Positions 6,063-14,311 of a DNA stretch of 64,000 nt are shown in pieces (position 1 is the stretch's first letter; each line of letters starts with the position of its first letter). This DNA comes from Levilactobacillus spicheri DSM 15429 (lineage in GTDB: Bacteria; Bacillota; Bacilli; Lactobacillales; Lactobacillaceae). The notes below the pieces were generated by a model. That model was given only the letters and a program-made list of their open reading frames with translations, did no database searches and was not told where the DNA came from. A program made the translations under genes and the position numbers. The stretch lies in NCBI RefSeq assembly GCF_001435095.1, contig NZ_AZFC01000002.1, forward strand, positions 1 to 64,000. Direction: 5' to 3'.

Positions 6063-7130
6063 TTAGCGCGGAAACGGCCAAGCGATTGCGAGGCTTAGTA
6101 AGAAAATCCCCACAATGGCCACCGCGTGCCAGCGCTTGTTCTTCACAAAGATCGCGATGTATTCCCGTAAAACGGCGTTGGGCAAGAAGAAACCGGCCGT
6201 TCGCGAGCCCACGCCGTCCATCTTCAGCCCCACCTGGCGGGCGATCATCCCCGCCCGCAACGTATGGTAATTATTGGTCACGAAGATGGCTCGTGGGGCC
6301 GTCGCGCCCGTCGCCGCCATCAACGCCCGACTGAATTTCAGATTCTCAAAGGTGGTCCGGGACTGGGTCTCCGCCAATCCGTCGGCCACCGGCAGGCCCT
6401 GGCTCAGGGCATACTCCAACATGGCCTGCCCTTCCGGCTTCGTCTCGTCGGGGCCCTGCCCGCCGGAAAAGATCATCTTCGCCGGATGACCGGTCTTGGC
6501 CAGCTGCCGGTGATAGAACTTGAGCCCCCGGTTGATCCGCTGCTGTAACAGGGGGGAAACCTCATCACCATTTAACAGCCCCGCTCCCAGCACAATGATG
6601 TAGTCCTGGCGCCACTTCGGGTGGTTAAACTGGTAGACCACCAGCATGGTCAGATAATTGTAAAACCAAAAGCCCACGTACAGGATGAACAGGTTGGTGA
6701 AGGCCACCAAAAACGTGTCGACCGGTTGGGGCAAAAACCGCCCCGCCAGATGGTTCACCACGGGCAAGAACAAAATCCCCAGCCCTAGAAGCAACGTCAG
6801 CATGTTGGCCAACGTGTGCTGCTCCCGCCGCCAAACAATCCAGGCGTTCCACAGCAGGAGGAAGGCCTGCAACGCAAAGACCACCCCGATCAGCACGAGC
6901 ACCCCCACGAAGGCGACCAGGCTCACGCCAATCAAAAGGCCATTATTGGTGCCCAGAATCGTCACGGCTAGGGCTGCCAACAACGAATAGAACATGGCCG
7001 AGAACCACAGGCCGTTACTCAAGCGACACTTGTCCCGCCAATAGCGCCAGGCAAACACCCCACCAAAAAAGAGGGGCGCCGCCCAGACCCAATACATCAC
7101 CGTGGGAATGACGATGCCGTCATTTTCCAT
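6063..7130 (-). CDS. YdcF/DUF218 family integral membrane protein
   Basis: The 355-aa protein has about six hydrophobic segments in residues 8-190 (for example MLTLLLGLGILFLPVV). A DUF218 domain follows at about 175-320, with the family motifs VLGAGLLNGDEVSPLLQQR, FSGGQGPDE and a C-terminal NNYHTLRA. One more membrane helix lies near the C-terminus. DUF218 proteins (SanA, ElyC, YdcF) are linked to cell envelope maintenance; the biochemical reaction is not settled. The ATG has a GGGAGGAG site 7 bases upstream. It stands alone with its own terminator. Confidence 0.85.
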   Translation of the reverse strand: MENDGIVIPTVMYWVWAAPLFFGGVFAWRYWRDKCRLSNGLWFSAMFYSLLAALAVTILGTNNGLLIGVSLVAFVGVLVLIGVVFALQAFLLLWNAWIVWRREQHTLANMLTLLLGLGILFLPVVNHLAGRFLPQPVDTFLVAFTNLFILYVGFWFYNYLTMLVVYQFNHPKWRQDYIIVLGAGLLNGDEVSPLLQQRINRGLKFYHRQLAKTGHPAKMIFSGGQGPDETKPEGQAMLEYALSQGLPVADGLAETQSRTTFENLKFSRALMAATGATAPRAIFVTNNYHTLRAGMIARQVGLKMDGVGSRTAGFFLPNAVLREYIAIFVKNKRWHAVAIVGIFLLSLAIAWPFPR

Positions 7131-7224
7131 ACTTTTCTCCTCCCGTCACTCACGAAATCCGTTACTTTGAGCATAGCACACTTCTACCTCCTGATGATGG
7201 TGAAGGCCCGCAAATAATTGGCCA

Positions 7225-7258
7225 CAAAAAAAGGCCGCCCGACCTGAACCGAGCGACC
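7225..7258 (-). terminator. Terminator downstream of apt
   Basis: A GC-rich stem on the minus strand (about 9 bp with G-U pairs) is followed by eight T residues (complement of 7225-7232). It ends the rnz-lapA-recJ-apt run. Confidence 0.7.
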
Positions 7259-7273
7259 TGAGGGATTCGCGTT

Positions 7274-7792
7274 TTAGTAGTTCATCAGACTGAAGACATC
7301 GTAGCCCTTCAGTTGATCACGACCGTGTAAGGCGTCTAATTCGATCAGGAAGGCGGTCCCGACGACGACCCCACCCAAGTCTTCAACCAACTTGATGGTG
7401 GCGCCAATGGTCCCCCCCGTTGCTAACAGGTCATCGGTGACCAAGACCCGTTGGCCGGGCTTAATGGCGTCCTTGTGCAGGTACAACGACGACGTCCCGT
7501 ATTCCAGGTCATAGCTGGCCTTGACCGTTGCCCGGGGCAACTTGCCTTCCTTTCGGGCTGGGGCAAAGCCCACCCCGAGTTCATAAGCGACCGGGCAACC
7601 CACGATGAAGCCCCGCGCTTCGGGACCCACGATCATTTCGACGCCCTTGTCCTTGGCGTATTGGACGATCTGGTCGGTGGCGGCGTGGAACGCCTCACCG
7701 TCGGCCATTAATGGCGAGATATCCCGAAAGATGACCCCCTTTTCTGGGTAGTCCGGAACGCTCGCGATATATTTGGTAAAATCAATTGCCAT
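7274..7792 (-). CDS. apt: Adenine phosphoribosyltransferase
   Basis: This 172-aa enzyme of purine salvage converts adenine and PRPP to AMP and pyrophosphate. The PRPP-binding signature [13 protein letters not shown] lies near residues 115-127. The N-terminal [21 protein letters not shown] region and the GPEARGFI loop are typical of bacterial Apt. Length matches the family. The ATG has an AAGGAG site. It follows recJ by 18 bases on the same strand. The recJ-apt pairing is widespread in Firmicutes and supports an operon with shared transcription from the rnz side. Confidence 0.97.
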   Translation of the reverse strand: MAIDFTKYIASVPDYPEKGVIFRDISPLMADGEAFHAATDQIVQYAKDKGVEMIVGPEARGFIVGCPVAYELGVGFAPARKEGKLPRATVKASYDLEYGTSSLYLHKDAIKPGQRVLVTDDLLATGGTIGATIKLVEDLGGVVVGTAFLIELDALHGRDQLKGYDVFSLMNY

Positions 7793-7810
7793 AACTTTTA
7801 ATTAGCTCCT

Positions 7811-10132
7811 TTATTTTCGATCCATGAGTCCCTGGAGACGCTGAGTTAAGGCTGCCGGTGGACAGGTCAACAGGTCCTCTTCGGTCTGCATCTGCTGCTG
7901 GCGGAGCTGGTAACTCGGCGCGGCCGTTAGATCCTTATGGTCCGGCTGGGTGACCCCGTCCATGATGCCGTGGGCAATCGACACAAACCCACACTCAAAG
8001 AATACCTGAATCATGAAGATCAATTGTGTCCGCGGAATTTGGATAAACGTACTTAATTGCGTCAATTGGTGACCCACGTCGACGTGTTGGTGTGTTGCAA
8101 CGAACTTAAACAGTTTAGCATATTGTGACCGAGTTGGCAGCCCTAAACGTGAAAGACTTTCTTTTTGGTACAGATAAGCCGTGATTCGGGCGGGTTGCAG
8201 CTGCGTGACCACGGTCGTCAGATCGGCGGTCAGGTCGGGACAATCGACTAAGTAGACCGGGCTATCAGCGGCCAGCGGCGTCAGTGGTTGCCCGCTATAG
8301 AGCAGTGCCGTCGCCGTATCCGGCAAGTGGTCCGCCAACTGCCGGTAGACGTTCTCGTGGAAGAACACGTAGGTCCCCGGCTGGGTGAACATGGCCTGGT
8401 GCAGGCGATTGGTGCGTTCAACGACCACGGTCGGCGCCTGCGCACTCAGGTCCTTGACCATCACCTGCAACGAGTGCCGGCCCTGCCACACGTTATCCTC
8501 GAGGGTGCCCAGGACCGCCACGTGGTCGGCCTGGGTCAGCTCGTCAGCCTGCTTGCCCGCGCCAAACGCGATGGCGTTCAGCCGCGTGGTACCGGTCTGG
8601 AGCTGAAACTTAAGGTGATCGCCCGTTTTGCCGATGGCCTTGACTCCCGTGACCTGCTCGGGCGCAAAGGCGAACAGCGGCTGGGCGTTATCCGTGCCGA
8701 ACGGTGCCAATTGGGCCAACTCGTGGTACAGGTTCATCGTGGCCGCGGGCACCGCCAACGTGGCCGCCACGGTCAGTTCACTGGGCCCTTGGTCGGCCAG
8801 GTGCTGGTTTGCTGCCTCCTGGTCGAGAGCGTCGGCCAGCGCCGTCAGGTTCTCTGCCGGCACCGTGAGCCCCACGGCCATGTGGTGCCCCCCGAAGGCC
8901 GTCATCAGGTCCCGGTGACCGTCCAGGGCTTCAAAGAGGTTGAACGCCTCCACGCTACGACCGGAGCCCTTGGCCCGGCCCTCCGCGTTGACGTTGACCA
9001 CCAGCGTCGGTTTCCCGGTTTGTTCGACCACCTTACTAGCCACGATGCCAAGCACGCCTTCGTGCCAGTCGTGGCCACTAATAATCAGGGCCAAGCGGTC
9101 CCGGTGATCGGCATCTTCGGCCTGCGCCAACGCCGCCGTACTGATCTGGGCGACCAGGTCCTGCCGGCGCCGGTTCTCCTGTTCGGTCTGGTGCGCCAGC
9201 GTCTGGGCCTGGGATTCGTCGAGGGTGGTTAACAACTCAACGGCCGGACTGGCATCCCCCAAGCGTCCCAGGGCGTTCAACCGCGGGGCGAGGCCGAACC
9301 CAATCGACTGTTCCGTGATCTCTTCAGGATGGATCCCCGCTTCCTTGATCAACGCCTGCAGGCCGGGACGTTCGTCCTGTTGCAGGAGCTTCAGGCCGAA
9401 GTACACCAGGACCCGGTTTTCGTCCACCAGGGGCACCAGGTCCGCGACCGTCCCAATGGCCGCCAGGTCGAGCAGGTCTTGCGGAATCTCCTCACGCAGG
9501 GCCTGGGCCACCTTAAAGGCCACTCCCGCCCCGGAGAGCCCACCGAACGGGTACTCCGCTCCGGGGAACCGGGGATGGATGATGGCGTACGCAGCGGGCA
9601 ACTCTTGGGGCAATTCGTGGTGATCGGTCACGACCACGTCGACGCCCGCTTCGTTCGCCGCCGCGATGGCTTCGTTCCCGGCGACCCCGTTATCCACGGT
9701 CACGAACAACTGGGTCCCGGCGGCAATCAACTTCTTAAAGGCCGCCACGTTGGGCCCATAGCCGTCCGTAAACCGGTTCGGGATATAGTAGTTGACCTGC
9801 GCCCCCAGCATCGTCAGCGTCTCGTACATGATAGCCGTGCTGGTGACCCCATCCGCATCGTAGTCACCGTAAATCGTGATCTGTTGTTCCGCCGCAATGG
9901 CGTCCTCGATGCGTGTAATCCCCTTTTGCATATCGTGCAGCAAGAGCGCATCGTGCAACTGCTCTGGACCGGGTTGTAAGAAGGCCTGGACCGCATCCGG
10001 TGTCGTCTTGCCCCGGTTGATGAGAATCTGGGCCACAATCGGTGAGATCTGGCTGGCCTGGGCCAGCGCCTGGGCCTCGGCCGATGGCTGGTCGACGTGG
10101 TGGTTATTCCAACGGTATTGTGCCGCAATCAT
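7811..10132 (-). CDS. recJ: Single-stranded-DNA-specific exonuclease RecJ
   Basis: The 773-aa protein is a 5'-3' single-strand exonuclease used in recombination and repair. The DHH phosphoesterase motifs are intact: GDYDADGVTS, VTVDNG and VVVTDHHE. The DHHA1 motif GGHHMAVGL comes later, then an OB domain and the long C-terminal extension of lactobacillar RecJ. I place the start at the ATG at 10132 (MIAAQYRWN...), preceded by GAAGGGGTG. An in-frame start 51 bases further upstream lacks a site and runs into an intercistronic hairpin. Downstream is apt; upstream is the LapA-like gene. Confidence 0.95.
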   Translation of the reverse strand: MIAAQYRWNNHHVDQPSAEAQALAQASQISPIVAQILINRGKTTPDAVQAFLQPGPEQLHDALLLHDMQKGITRIEDAIAAEQQITIYGDYDADGVTSTAIMYETLTMLGAQVNYYIPNRFTDGYGPNVAAFKKLIAAGTQLFVTVDNGVAGNEAIAAANEAGVDVVVTDHHELPQELPAAYAIIHPRFPGAEYPFGGLSGAGVAFKVAQALREEIPQDLLDLAAIGTVADLVPLVDENRVLVYFGLKLLQQDERPGLQALIKEAGIHPEEITEQSIGFGLAPRLNALGRLGDASPAVELLTTLDESQAQTLAHQTEQENRRRQDLVAQISTAALAQAEDADHRDRLALIISGHDWHEGVLGIVASKVVEQTGKPTLVVNVNAEGRAKGSGRSVEAFNLFEALDGHRDLMTAFGGHHMAVGLTVPAENLTALADALDQEAANQHLADQGPSELTVAATLAVPAATMNLYHELAQLAPFGTDNAQPLFAFAPEQVTGVKAIGKTGDHLKFQLQTGTTRLNAIAFGAGKQADELTQADHVAVLGTLEDNVWQGRHSLQVMVKDLSAQAPTVVVERTNRLHQAMFTQPGTYVFFHENVYRQLADHLPDTATALLYSGQPLTPLAADSPVYLVDCPDLTADLTTVVTQLQPARITAYLYQKESLSRLGLPTRSQYAKLFKFVATHQHVDVGHQLTQLSTFIQIPRTQLIFMIQVFFECGFVSIAHGIMDGVTQPDHKDLTAAPSYQLRQQQMQTEEDLLTCPPAALTQRLQGLMDRK

Positions 10133-10157
10133 CAACTTTTCACCCCTTCTAAAATGG

Positions 10158-10190
10158 TTAAAGAGTGATGTCAGCGGCACCACTCTTTAA
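10158..10190 (-). promoter_or_regulatory. Hairpin between the LapA-like gene and recJ
   Basis: TTAAAGAGTG (10158-10167) and CACTCTTTAA (10181-10190) form a perfect 10-bp stem just upstream of the recJ ribosome binding site. There is no proper T-tract on the minus strand, so it is probably an RNA stability or partial attenuation element rather than a full terminator. Confidence 0.45.
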
Positions 10191-10201
10191 GGTTCGTTTC
10201 A

Positions 10202-10591
10202 CTATTTAGCTGCCAGTTGCCGCTTCAATTCGGCGTTTTCTTGTTCCAACGCCTGAAGTTGCTTTTCCTGTTGTCCCACCACTTGCTTCCCGTGGGAATT
10301 CTGCAGGCGCTTCTTCAACTGGTCATTTTCGGTCGTCAAGGCGGTCAGCTGCGCCTGCGTACTTTGTTCTAATTCTTTGTACGCCCGGTTATGCTGAACG
10401 TTGGTGATCGTTGAGAACAGGATCACCAGCACCGCACCAATCAGGATGGACACCAAGAGGATCAGGATCAACGGCCAGCGCACCGTGGTGAAGCCAAACG
10501 ATACCGGCACCGATTCAACGTTCAGGATGGCAAAAACCGCCACCACGATGACCAACAAAATCGTTAAAATAATCCGCCACTGATTCTTCAT
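10202..10591 (-). CDS. LapA-like (DUF1049) membrane protein
   Basis: The 129-aa protein has two membrane helices (about residues 7-25 and 38-62) with a short hairpin between them. A long charged coiled coil follows to the C-terminus (heptads such as [12 protein letters not shown] and [15 protein letters not shown]). This is the LapA/DUF1049 pattern; in enterobacteria the related protein works with LapB in envelope assembly. The role in Gram-positives is unknown. Its start overlaps the rnz stop as ATGA, so the two are translationally coupled. Confidence 0.85.
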   Translation of the reverse strand: MKNQWRIILTILLVIVVAVFAILNVESVPVSFGFTTVRWPLILILLVSILIGAVLVILFSTITNVQHNRAYKELEQSTQAQLTALTTENDQLKKRLQNSHGKQVVGQQEKQLQALEQENAELKRQLAAK

Positions 10592-11538
10592 ACGTGCGTC
10601 GCCTCCGTGACCTTCCGAAATACAACGGGAACCTCATCAAAATCCTTCATGACCCGGGTGTTCTTAAAGACCTCCCGCGCCTGATGCTGCAGCTCGTTCG
10701 CCAGCTTACCCGTGTACCGGGCCGAGATGTGGTTCAGTAAGAGCTGCTTGACATGCGCCCGCTTGGCCAACTCGGCCGCTTGGATGTTCGTCGAGTGATA
10801 GTAGGCCCGGGCCAGCTTGCCCTCACCCTTCGCAAAGGTGCTTTCGTGGACCAGGACGTCGGCATCCTGTGCCAAGGCCACCTCGTTAGCCGTCTGGCGC
10901 GTGTCACCTAAGATGGCAACGATCCGGCCGGGCTGACTCGGTCCCAAGAAGTCCTGACCGTTCAACGTACGGCCGTCCGGTAACGTGACCGTTTGACCGG
11001 CCTTCAACTGCCCGTAAACGGGTCCCGAGGGCACTTGTTGTTCGCGAAGCTTCTCCACCATCAGCTCACCCGGATGGGCCTTCTCCTCGACCCGATACCC
11101 AAAGCAGGTGATCTTATGGTCCAGGTGACGGGCGTACACCTTAAACTTCGGGTCTTCAAAGACCAACCCGTCGTCCGTAATCTCTTGGTAGTGAATTTTA
11201 TAGGAGAGTCGGGTCTGGGAGACGCGCATGCTGACCTCCACGAAGTCCCGAATCCCCTTGGGTCCATAAATCGTCAGGGGACCCTCGCCCCCCTGAAACG
11301 ACCGGCTACTCAGCAAGCCGGGCAGCCCAAAAATATGGTCCCCGTGCAGGTGGGTAATAAATATCTTATCAATCTTCCGCGGCTTCAACGTGGTGCGCAG
11401 AATCTGATGTTGCGTGGCTTCCCCAACGTCGAACAACCACACGGAATTACGCTCGTCTAACAAACGTAACGCCGTGCTGGTCACGTTCCGAAACTTTCCT
11501 GGTGAACCCGCGCCCGTTCCTAAAAATTCAATTTCCAT
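10588..11538 (-). CDS. rnz: Ribonuclease Z (tRNA 3'-endonuclease)
   Basis: The 316-aa metallo-beta-lactamase-fold enzyme removes 3' trailers from tRNA precursors without encoded CCA, which fits the CCA-less tRNA-Ser in this window. The metal site [15 protein letters not shown] is at about residues 61-75. The flexible-arm region with Gly/Pro ([17 protein letters not shown]) and the later GDTR motif are present. Length matches RNase Z short forms. It is the first gene of the rnz-lapA-recJ-apt series and diverges from the plus-strand gene at 11719. Confidence 0.96.
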   Translation of the reverse strand: MEIEFLGTGAGSPGKFRNVTSTALRLLDERNSVWLFDVGEATQHQILRTTLKPRKIDKIFITHLHGDHIFGLPGLLSSRSFQGGEGPLTIYGPKGIRDFVEVSMRVSQTRLSYKIHYQEITDDGLVFEDPKFKVYARHLDHKITCFGYRVEEKAHPGELMVEKLREQQVPSGPVYGQLKAGQTVTLPDGRTLNGQDFLGPSQPGRIVAILGDTRQTANEVALAQDADVLVHESTFAKGEGKLARAYYHSTNIQAAELAKRAHVKQLLLNHISARYTGKLANELQHQAREVFKNTRVMKDFDEVPVVFRKVTEATHV

Positions 11539-11643
11539 ATTTTTTTCGTTCCAATCTATCGATTTAAAGTCCGTCCACTATTTTAGGGGATTTTCGCCGA
11601 AATCGCAACTTTTGGCTTTGCGGCACCCCCCGAACCAATTTTG

Positions 11644-11673
11644 TTGGGGTTCCGTCCGAAAATTCGGTATAAT
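11644..11673 (+). promoter_or_regulatory. Promoter of the orphan/lipoprotein pair
   Basis: TATAAT at 11668-11673 is a consensus -10. TTGGGG at 11644-11649 is a weak -35 at 18 bp. The transcript would start about 35 bases before the ribosome binding site of the gene at 11719. Confidence 0.5.
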
Positions 11674-11718
11674 TAACTTAGCCATATTGGCCAATCTGGT
11701 GTTCTGGGAGGTGGCACA

Positions 11719-11994
11719 ATGCGTTTGATCGACTTTAACCGGTCAACGATCGACCTCGATCCGCAGCTCCAACTGTTCTGGGAAACGACGCCGACTAAGC
11801 GCCCCCTGACGGATCTGCAGGTCGTCGATCAACAGTTGCGCTTTTTAAGCACCGGCGGTCGGCCACTGACCCTGGACCAATTCCGTGCCCGGGTCCAGCG
11901 CGTCGCCCCGACCACGCCCCTCTTCACGGCGGGACCCCCGCCTCAGCGGCTTTACGGGTACCGACTCGTCGCCCATCAGATTCTCCTCGGCTGA
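11719..11994 (+). CDS. Hypothetical protein (91 aa)
   Basis: A soluble 91-aa protein with no signal peptide or membrane segment and no family I recognise. It has hydrophobic-polar alternation and a Pro-rich C-terminal third (APTTPLFTAGPPPQRLYGYR). A GGGAGG site precedes the ATG and a good -10 lies upstream, so it is very likely expressed. Its stop is 20 bases before the start of the downstream lipoprotein, so the two probably form an operon. The high GC at third positions agrees with the chromosome, not with the prophage. Confidence 0.7.
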   Translation: MRLIDFNRSTIDLDPQLQLFWETTPTKRPLTDLQVVDQQLRFLSTGGRPLTLDQFRARVQRVAPTTPLFTAGPPPQRLYGYRLVAHQILLG

Positions 11995-12014
11995 CCTTGA
12001 AAGGAGTCATTATC

Positions 12015-12767
12015 ATGCGAATTCAGCGTTCACTCGTCTTAGCGGGGCTAGGGCTGCTGGCCTTGGGCTTGGCCGGTTGCCAAAGTACCGCTAAGCACAG
12101 CAGTGCCAGCTTTAAAGATAGTCAGTCTTCGACCAAGACCTACCACGCGGCCAAACCCGACGCGGCGGTCACGGCCTCCTCATCATCAAAGATTGCCCAG
12201 ACCTATCAACCGCGGGCCGCACAGACGCAGGCCAAGGGGTACGTCAAATCCGGAAAGCTCCAACAAAAGGGGCAGTACACCTTCGATAAGGTCGGCACCA
12301 AGCTCACCTTGACGCGGGTGCACGCCCTGAACCAGACCATCAAAAGCGGCCAGCTCACGTACCGGGTCACCAGCGTCCGGCTGATCAAAAACGTGGCCGA
12401 AAATGACCAGGCTAAGCGCATGGCCGCCCAGGCGCTCAACCTCGCCGAGATCAAGAGTCCCTACTACACGTTACAGGTCAAGTTTACCATCCTGAATCGC
12501 GGTAAGCGGGCGGTGACCACCGACGGCATCAAGGCCATTCAACTGGGGAATCATCAGCGGCTGACGGCGGCGAACCAGCTCAGTGACGCCAGTGCCGGAA
12601 AAACCATCCCGGCCCACCGGCAACTGGCGACCTTCGCGACCGGGCTTGCCGGACAGGAGACACAGCCGACCTTCACCCACGTCAAGCTTGCGTTTGCGGG
12701 TGGCTACGACCAACGCCAACACCAACTGGTCAAGCCCAGCGGCTGGCTGATTGTGGACCTTTCGTAA
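12015..12767 (+). CDS. Lipoprotein with a C-terminal Ig-like (DUF4352-type) domain
   Basis: A 250-aa lipoprotein: signal peptide (RSLVLAGLGLLALGLAGC) with a lipobox cysteine at residue 24, then a Ser/Thr/Ala-rich linker to about 95. A beta-rich domain at about 100-250 (TLTRVHALNQTIKSGQLTYRVTSVRLI, YYTLQVKFTILNRGKRAV) follows the DUF4352/telokin-like pattern. These domains occur in many lactobacillar surface lipoproteins of unknown role. The ATG at 12015 has an AAGGAG site; the in-frame TTG at 11997 is upstream of that site. Family assignment is by pattern and moderate. Confidence 0.75.
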   Translation: MRIQRSLVLAGLGLLALGLAGCQSTAKHSSASFKDSQSSTKTYHAAKPDAAVTASSSSKIAQTYQPRAAQTQAKGYVKSGKLQQKGQYTFDKVGTKLTLTRVHALNQTIKSGQLTYRVTSVRLIKNVAENDQAKRMAAQALNLAEIKSPYYTLQVKFTILNRGKRAVTTDGIKAIQLGNHQRLTAANQLSDASAGKTIPAHRQLATFATGLAGQETQPTFTHVKLAFAGGYDQRQHQLVKPSGWLIVDLS

Positions 12768-12824
12768 ACCGGCTCGCCACGCGATTCTGTCAAGAGTCGC
12801 TATCAATCACCTAAAACGCGTCAC

Positions 12825-12860
12825 AAAGGGGGTTGTGGATTCGTCCACAACCCCCTTTTT
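12825..12860. terminator. Bidirectional terminator, lipoprotein / obgE
   Basis: A perfect 15-bp stem (12825-12839 with 12844-12858) closes on a TTCG tetraloop and has A and T tracts on both sides. It serves the converging lipoprotein and obgE transcripts. Confidence 0.92.
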
Positions 12861-12869
12861 ACGGCTTGC

Positions 12870-14168
12870 TTAAGCCATGTATTCGAACGAGAAGTCGTCG
12901 ATCTGAACGGTATCACCGTTCTGTGCACCCTTTTCACGCAGCGCGTTGTCGACGCCCATCCCCCGCATTTGCCGGGCAAACCGCAACAGACTTTCGTCGT
13001 GGTTGATATCGGTCATCTTGAACAACGTCTCCAACTTGTCGCCACTCAGGATCCAGACACCATCGGTATCCCGTGTGATGGTAAAGTCTGGCTTCTGCTG
13101 GAAGTCGTACTCGGCCGTCTTGACGGTCTCGGCTTCCTTGACCGGGAACTTCGGCGTCTGGGCCAGCACTTCGGCCGTGCGTTGCAGCAACGGCGTCAGG
13201 CCCTGGTGCGTCAGCGTCGAAATCGCAAAGATCTCGGGCTTCTCCGCCAACAGCTCGTCTTGGTCCAGGTCCGCCTTGAACTGCTTCAGGTTTTCTTCGG
13301 CGTCCGGCATGTCCATCTTGTTGGCCACCACGATTTGCGGCCGCTTCAGGATGTCCGGGTCGTAGGCCTGTAACTCGTGGTTGATCTTCTCAAAGTCATC
13401 GTACGGATCACGGCCTTCAACGCCGCTCATGTCGATCACGTGCAGGATGACCCGGGTCCGCTCAACGTGCCGCAAGAACTGGAAGCCCAGTCCGATTCCC
13501 TTAGCCGCCCCTTCGATCAGACCGGGTAAATCGGCCATCACAAAGTCCTGACCATCGGGTAAGCGCACCATCCCCAGGTTCGGGACCAGCGTCGTAAAGT
13601 GGTATTCGGCGATTTTCGGCTTGGCACTGGTGACCGTCGACAACAACGTCGACTTCCCCACGGATGGGAACCCGACCAGCCCGACGTCGGCCAAGACCTT
13701 TAACTCCAAACGAACTTCCATTTCTTGTCCGGGTTCCCCGTTTTCGGCGATTTCGGGAGCCGGGTTCTTCGGCGAAGCAAAGTGGGTATTGCCGCGGCCA
13801 CCCCGGCCACCGTGCGCCACGATGACGGAGTCGTCCGGGGCGACCAAGTCACCCACGACGGCCCCGGTCTCATTATTGATGACCGTGGTGCCTTGCGGGA
13901 CTTGCACGATTAAATCATCGGCCCCGCGACCCGTCATCGATTTGATGGCGCCGTTGCCACCATTCTTGGCCTTGAACTTCCGTTGGTACCGGAAGTCCAT
14001 CAGCGTCCGGAGCCCTTCGTCGACGACGAACACGACGTTACCGCCGCGACCACCGTCGCCACCGGCCGGACCACCGTTCGGCACAAATTTTTCTCGCCGG
14101 AAGGCAACCATTCCGTTACCACCGTTTCCGGCCTTAACATTAATTTTTACTTGATCTACAAAAGCCAT
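12870..14168 (-). CDS. obgE: GTPase Obg
   Basis: The 432-aa GTPase acts in 50S ribosome assembly and stress signalling. The glycine-rich Obg fold covers residues 1-158 ([27 protein letters not shown]). The G domain at about 159-335 has [21 protein letters not shown] and NKMD. The C-terminal OCT domain is at about 350-430. The start is the ATG at 14168 (MAFVDQVKI), with a GAGGAAA site; the longer in-frame start at 14201 has no site. It has its own promoter overlapping the end of uvrC and a strong terminator. Confidence 0.97.
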   Translation of the reverse strand: MAFVDQVKINVKAGNGGNGMVAFRREKFVPNGGPAGGDGGRGGNVVFVVDEGLRTLMDFRYQRKFKAKNGGNGAIKSMTGRGADDLIVQVPQGTTVINNETGAVVGDLVAPDDSVIVAHGGRGGRGNTHFASPKNPAPEIAENGEPGQEMEVRLELKVLADVGLVGFPSVGKSTLLSTVTSAKPKIAEYHFTTLVPNLGMVRLPDGQDFVMADLPGLIEGAAKGIGLGFQFLRHVERTRVILHVIDMSGVEGRDPYDDFEKINHELQAYDPDILKRPQIVVANKMDMPDAEENLKQFKADLDQDELLAEKPEIFAISTLTHQGLTPLLQRTAEVLAQTPKFPVKEAETVKTAEYDFQQKPDFTITRDTDGVWILSGDKLETLFKMTDINHDESLLRFARQMRGMGVDNALREKGAQNGDTVQIDDFSFEYMA

Positions 14169-14282
14169 CGTTATTTCCTCATTTTCTAGCGGCCTGCCCA
14201 CGGGGCGACCACTGTGTCTCTTACCCTGACGCCCAACGACACGGCCATTGCTGGCACCGGTCGCGGAACGTCTCGCTTAGCC

Positions 14283-14311
14283 AGTATACCGGCAAACGCG
14301 ACGGGCGTCAA
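14283..14311 (-). promoter_or_regulatory. obgE promoter overlapping the uvrC stop
   Basis: TTGACG (14306-14311) and TATACT (14283-14288) are 17 bp apart on the minus strand. The uvrC stop codon TGA (14308-14310) is part of the -35 hexamer. It leaves an obgE leader of roughly 110 bases that is GC-rich and likely folded. Confidence 0.75.

Noticed and set aside
5927-6334. 135-codon plus-strand frame over the candidate small RNA
   Set aside because: Non-ATG start without a ribosome binding site; it crosses a strong terminator and then runs antisense to the YdcF-family gene.
8288-9232. Long plus-strand frame inside recJ (314 codons)
   Set aside because: Antisense shadow of a GC-rich gene; composition rich in Arg/Gly/Val and no start signals.
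7274-11538. Possible purine riboswitch or attenuator before apt or rnz
   Set aside because: No conserved riboswitch elements were seen; only a simple hairpin before recJ.
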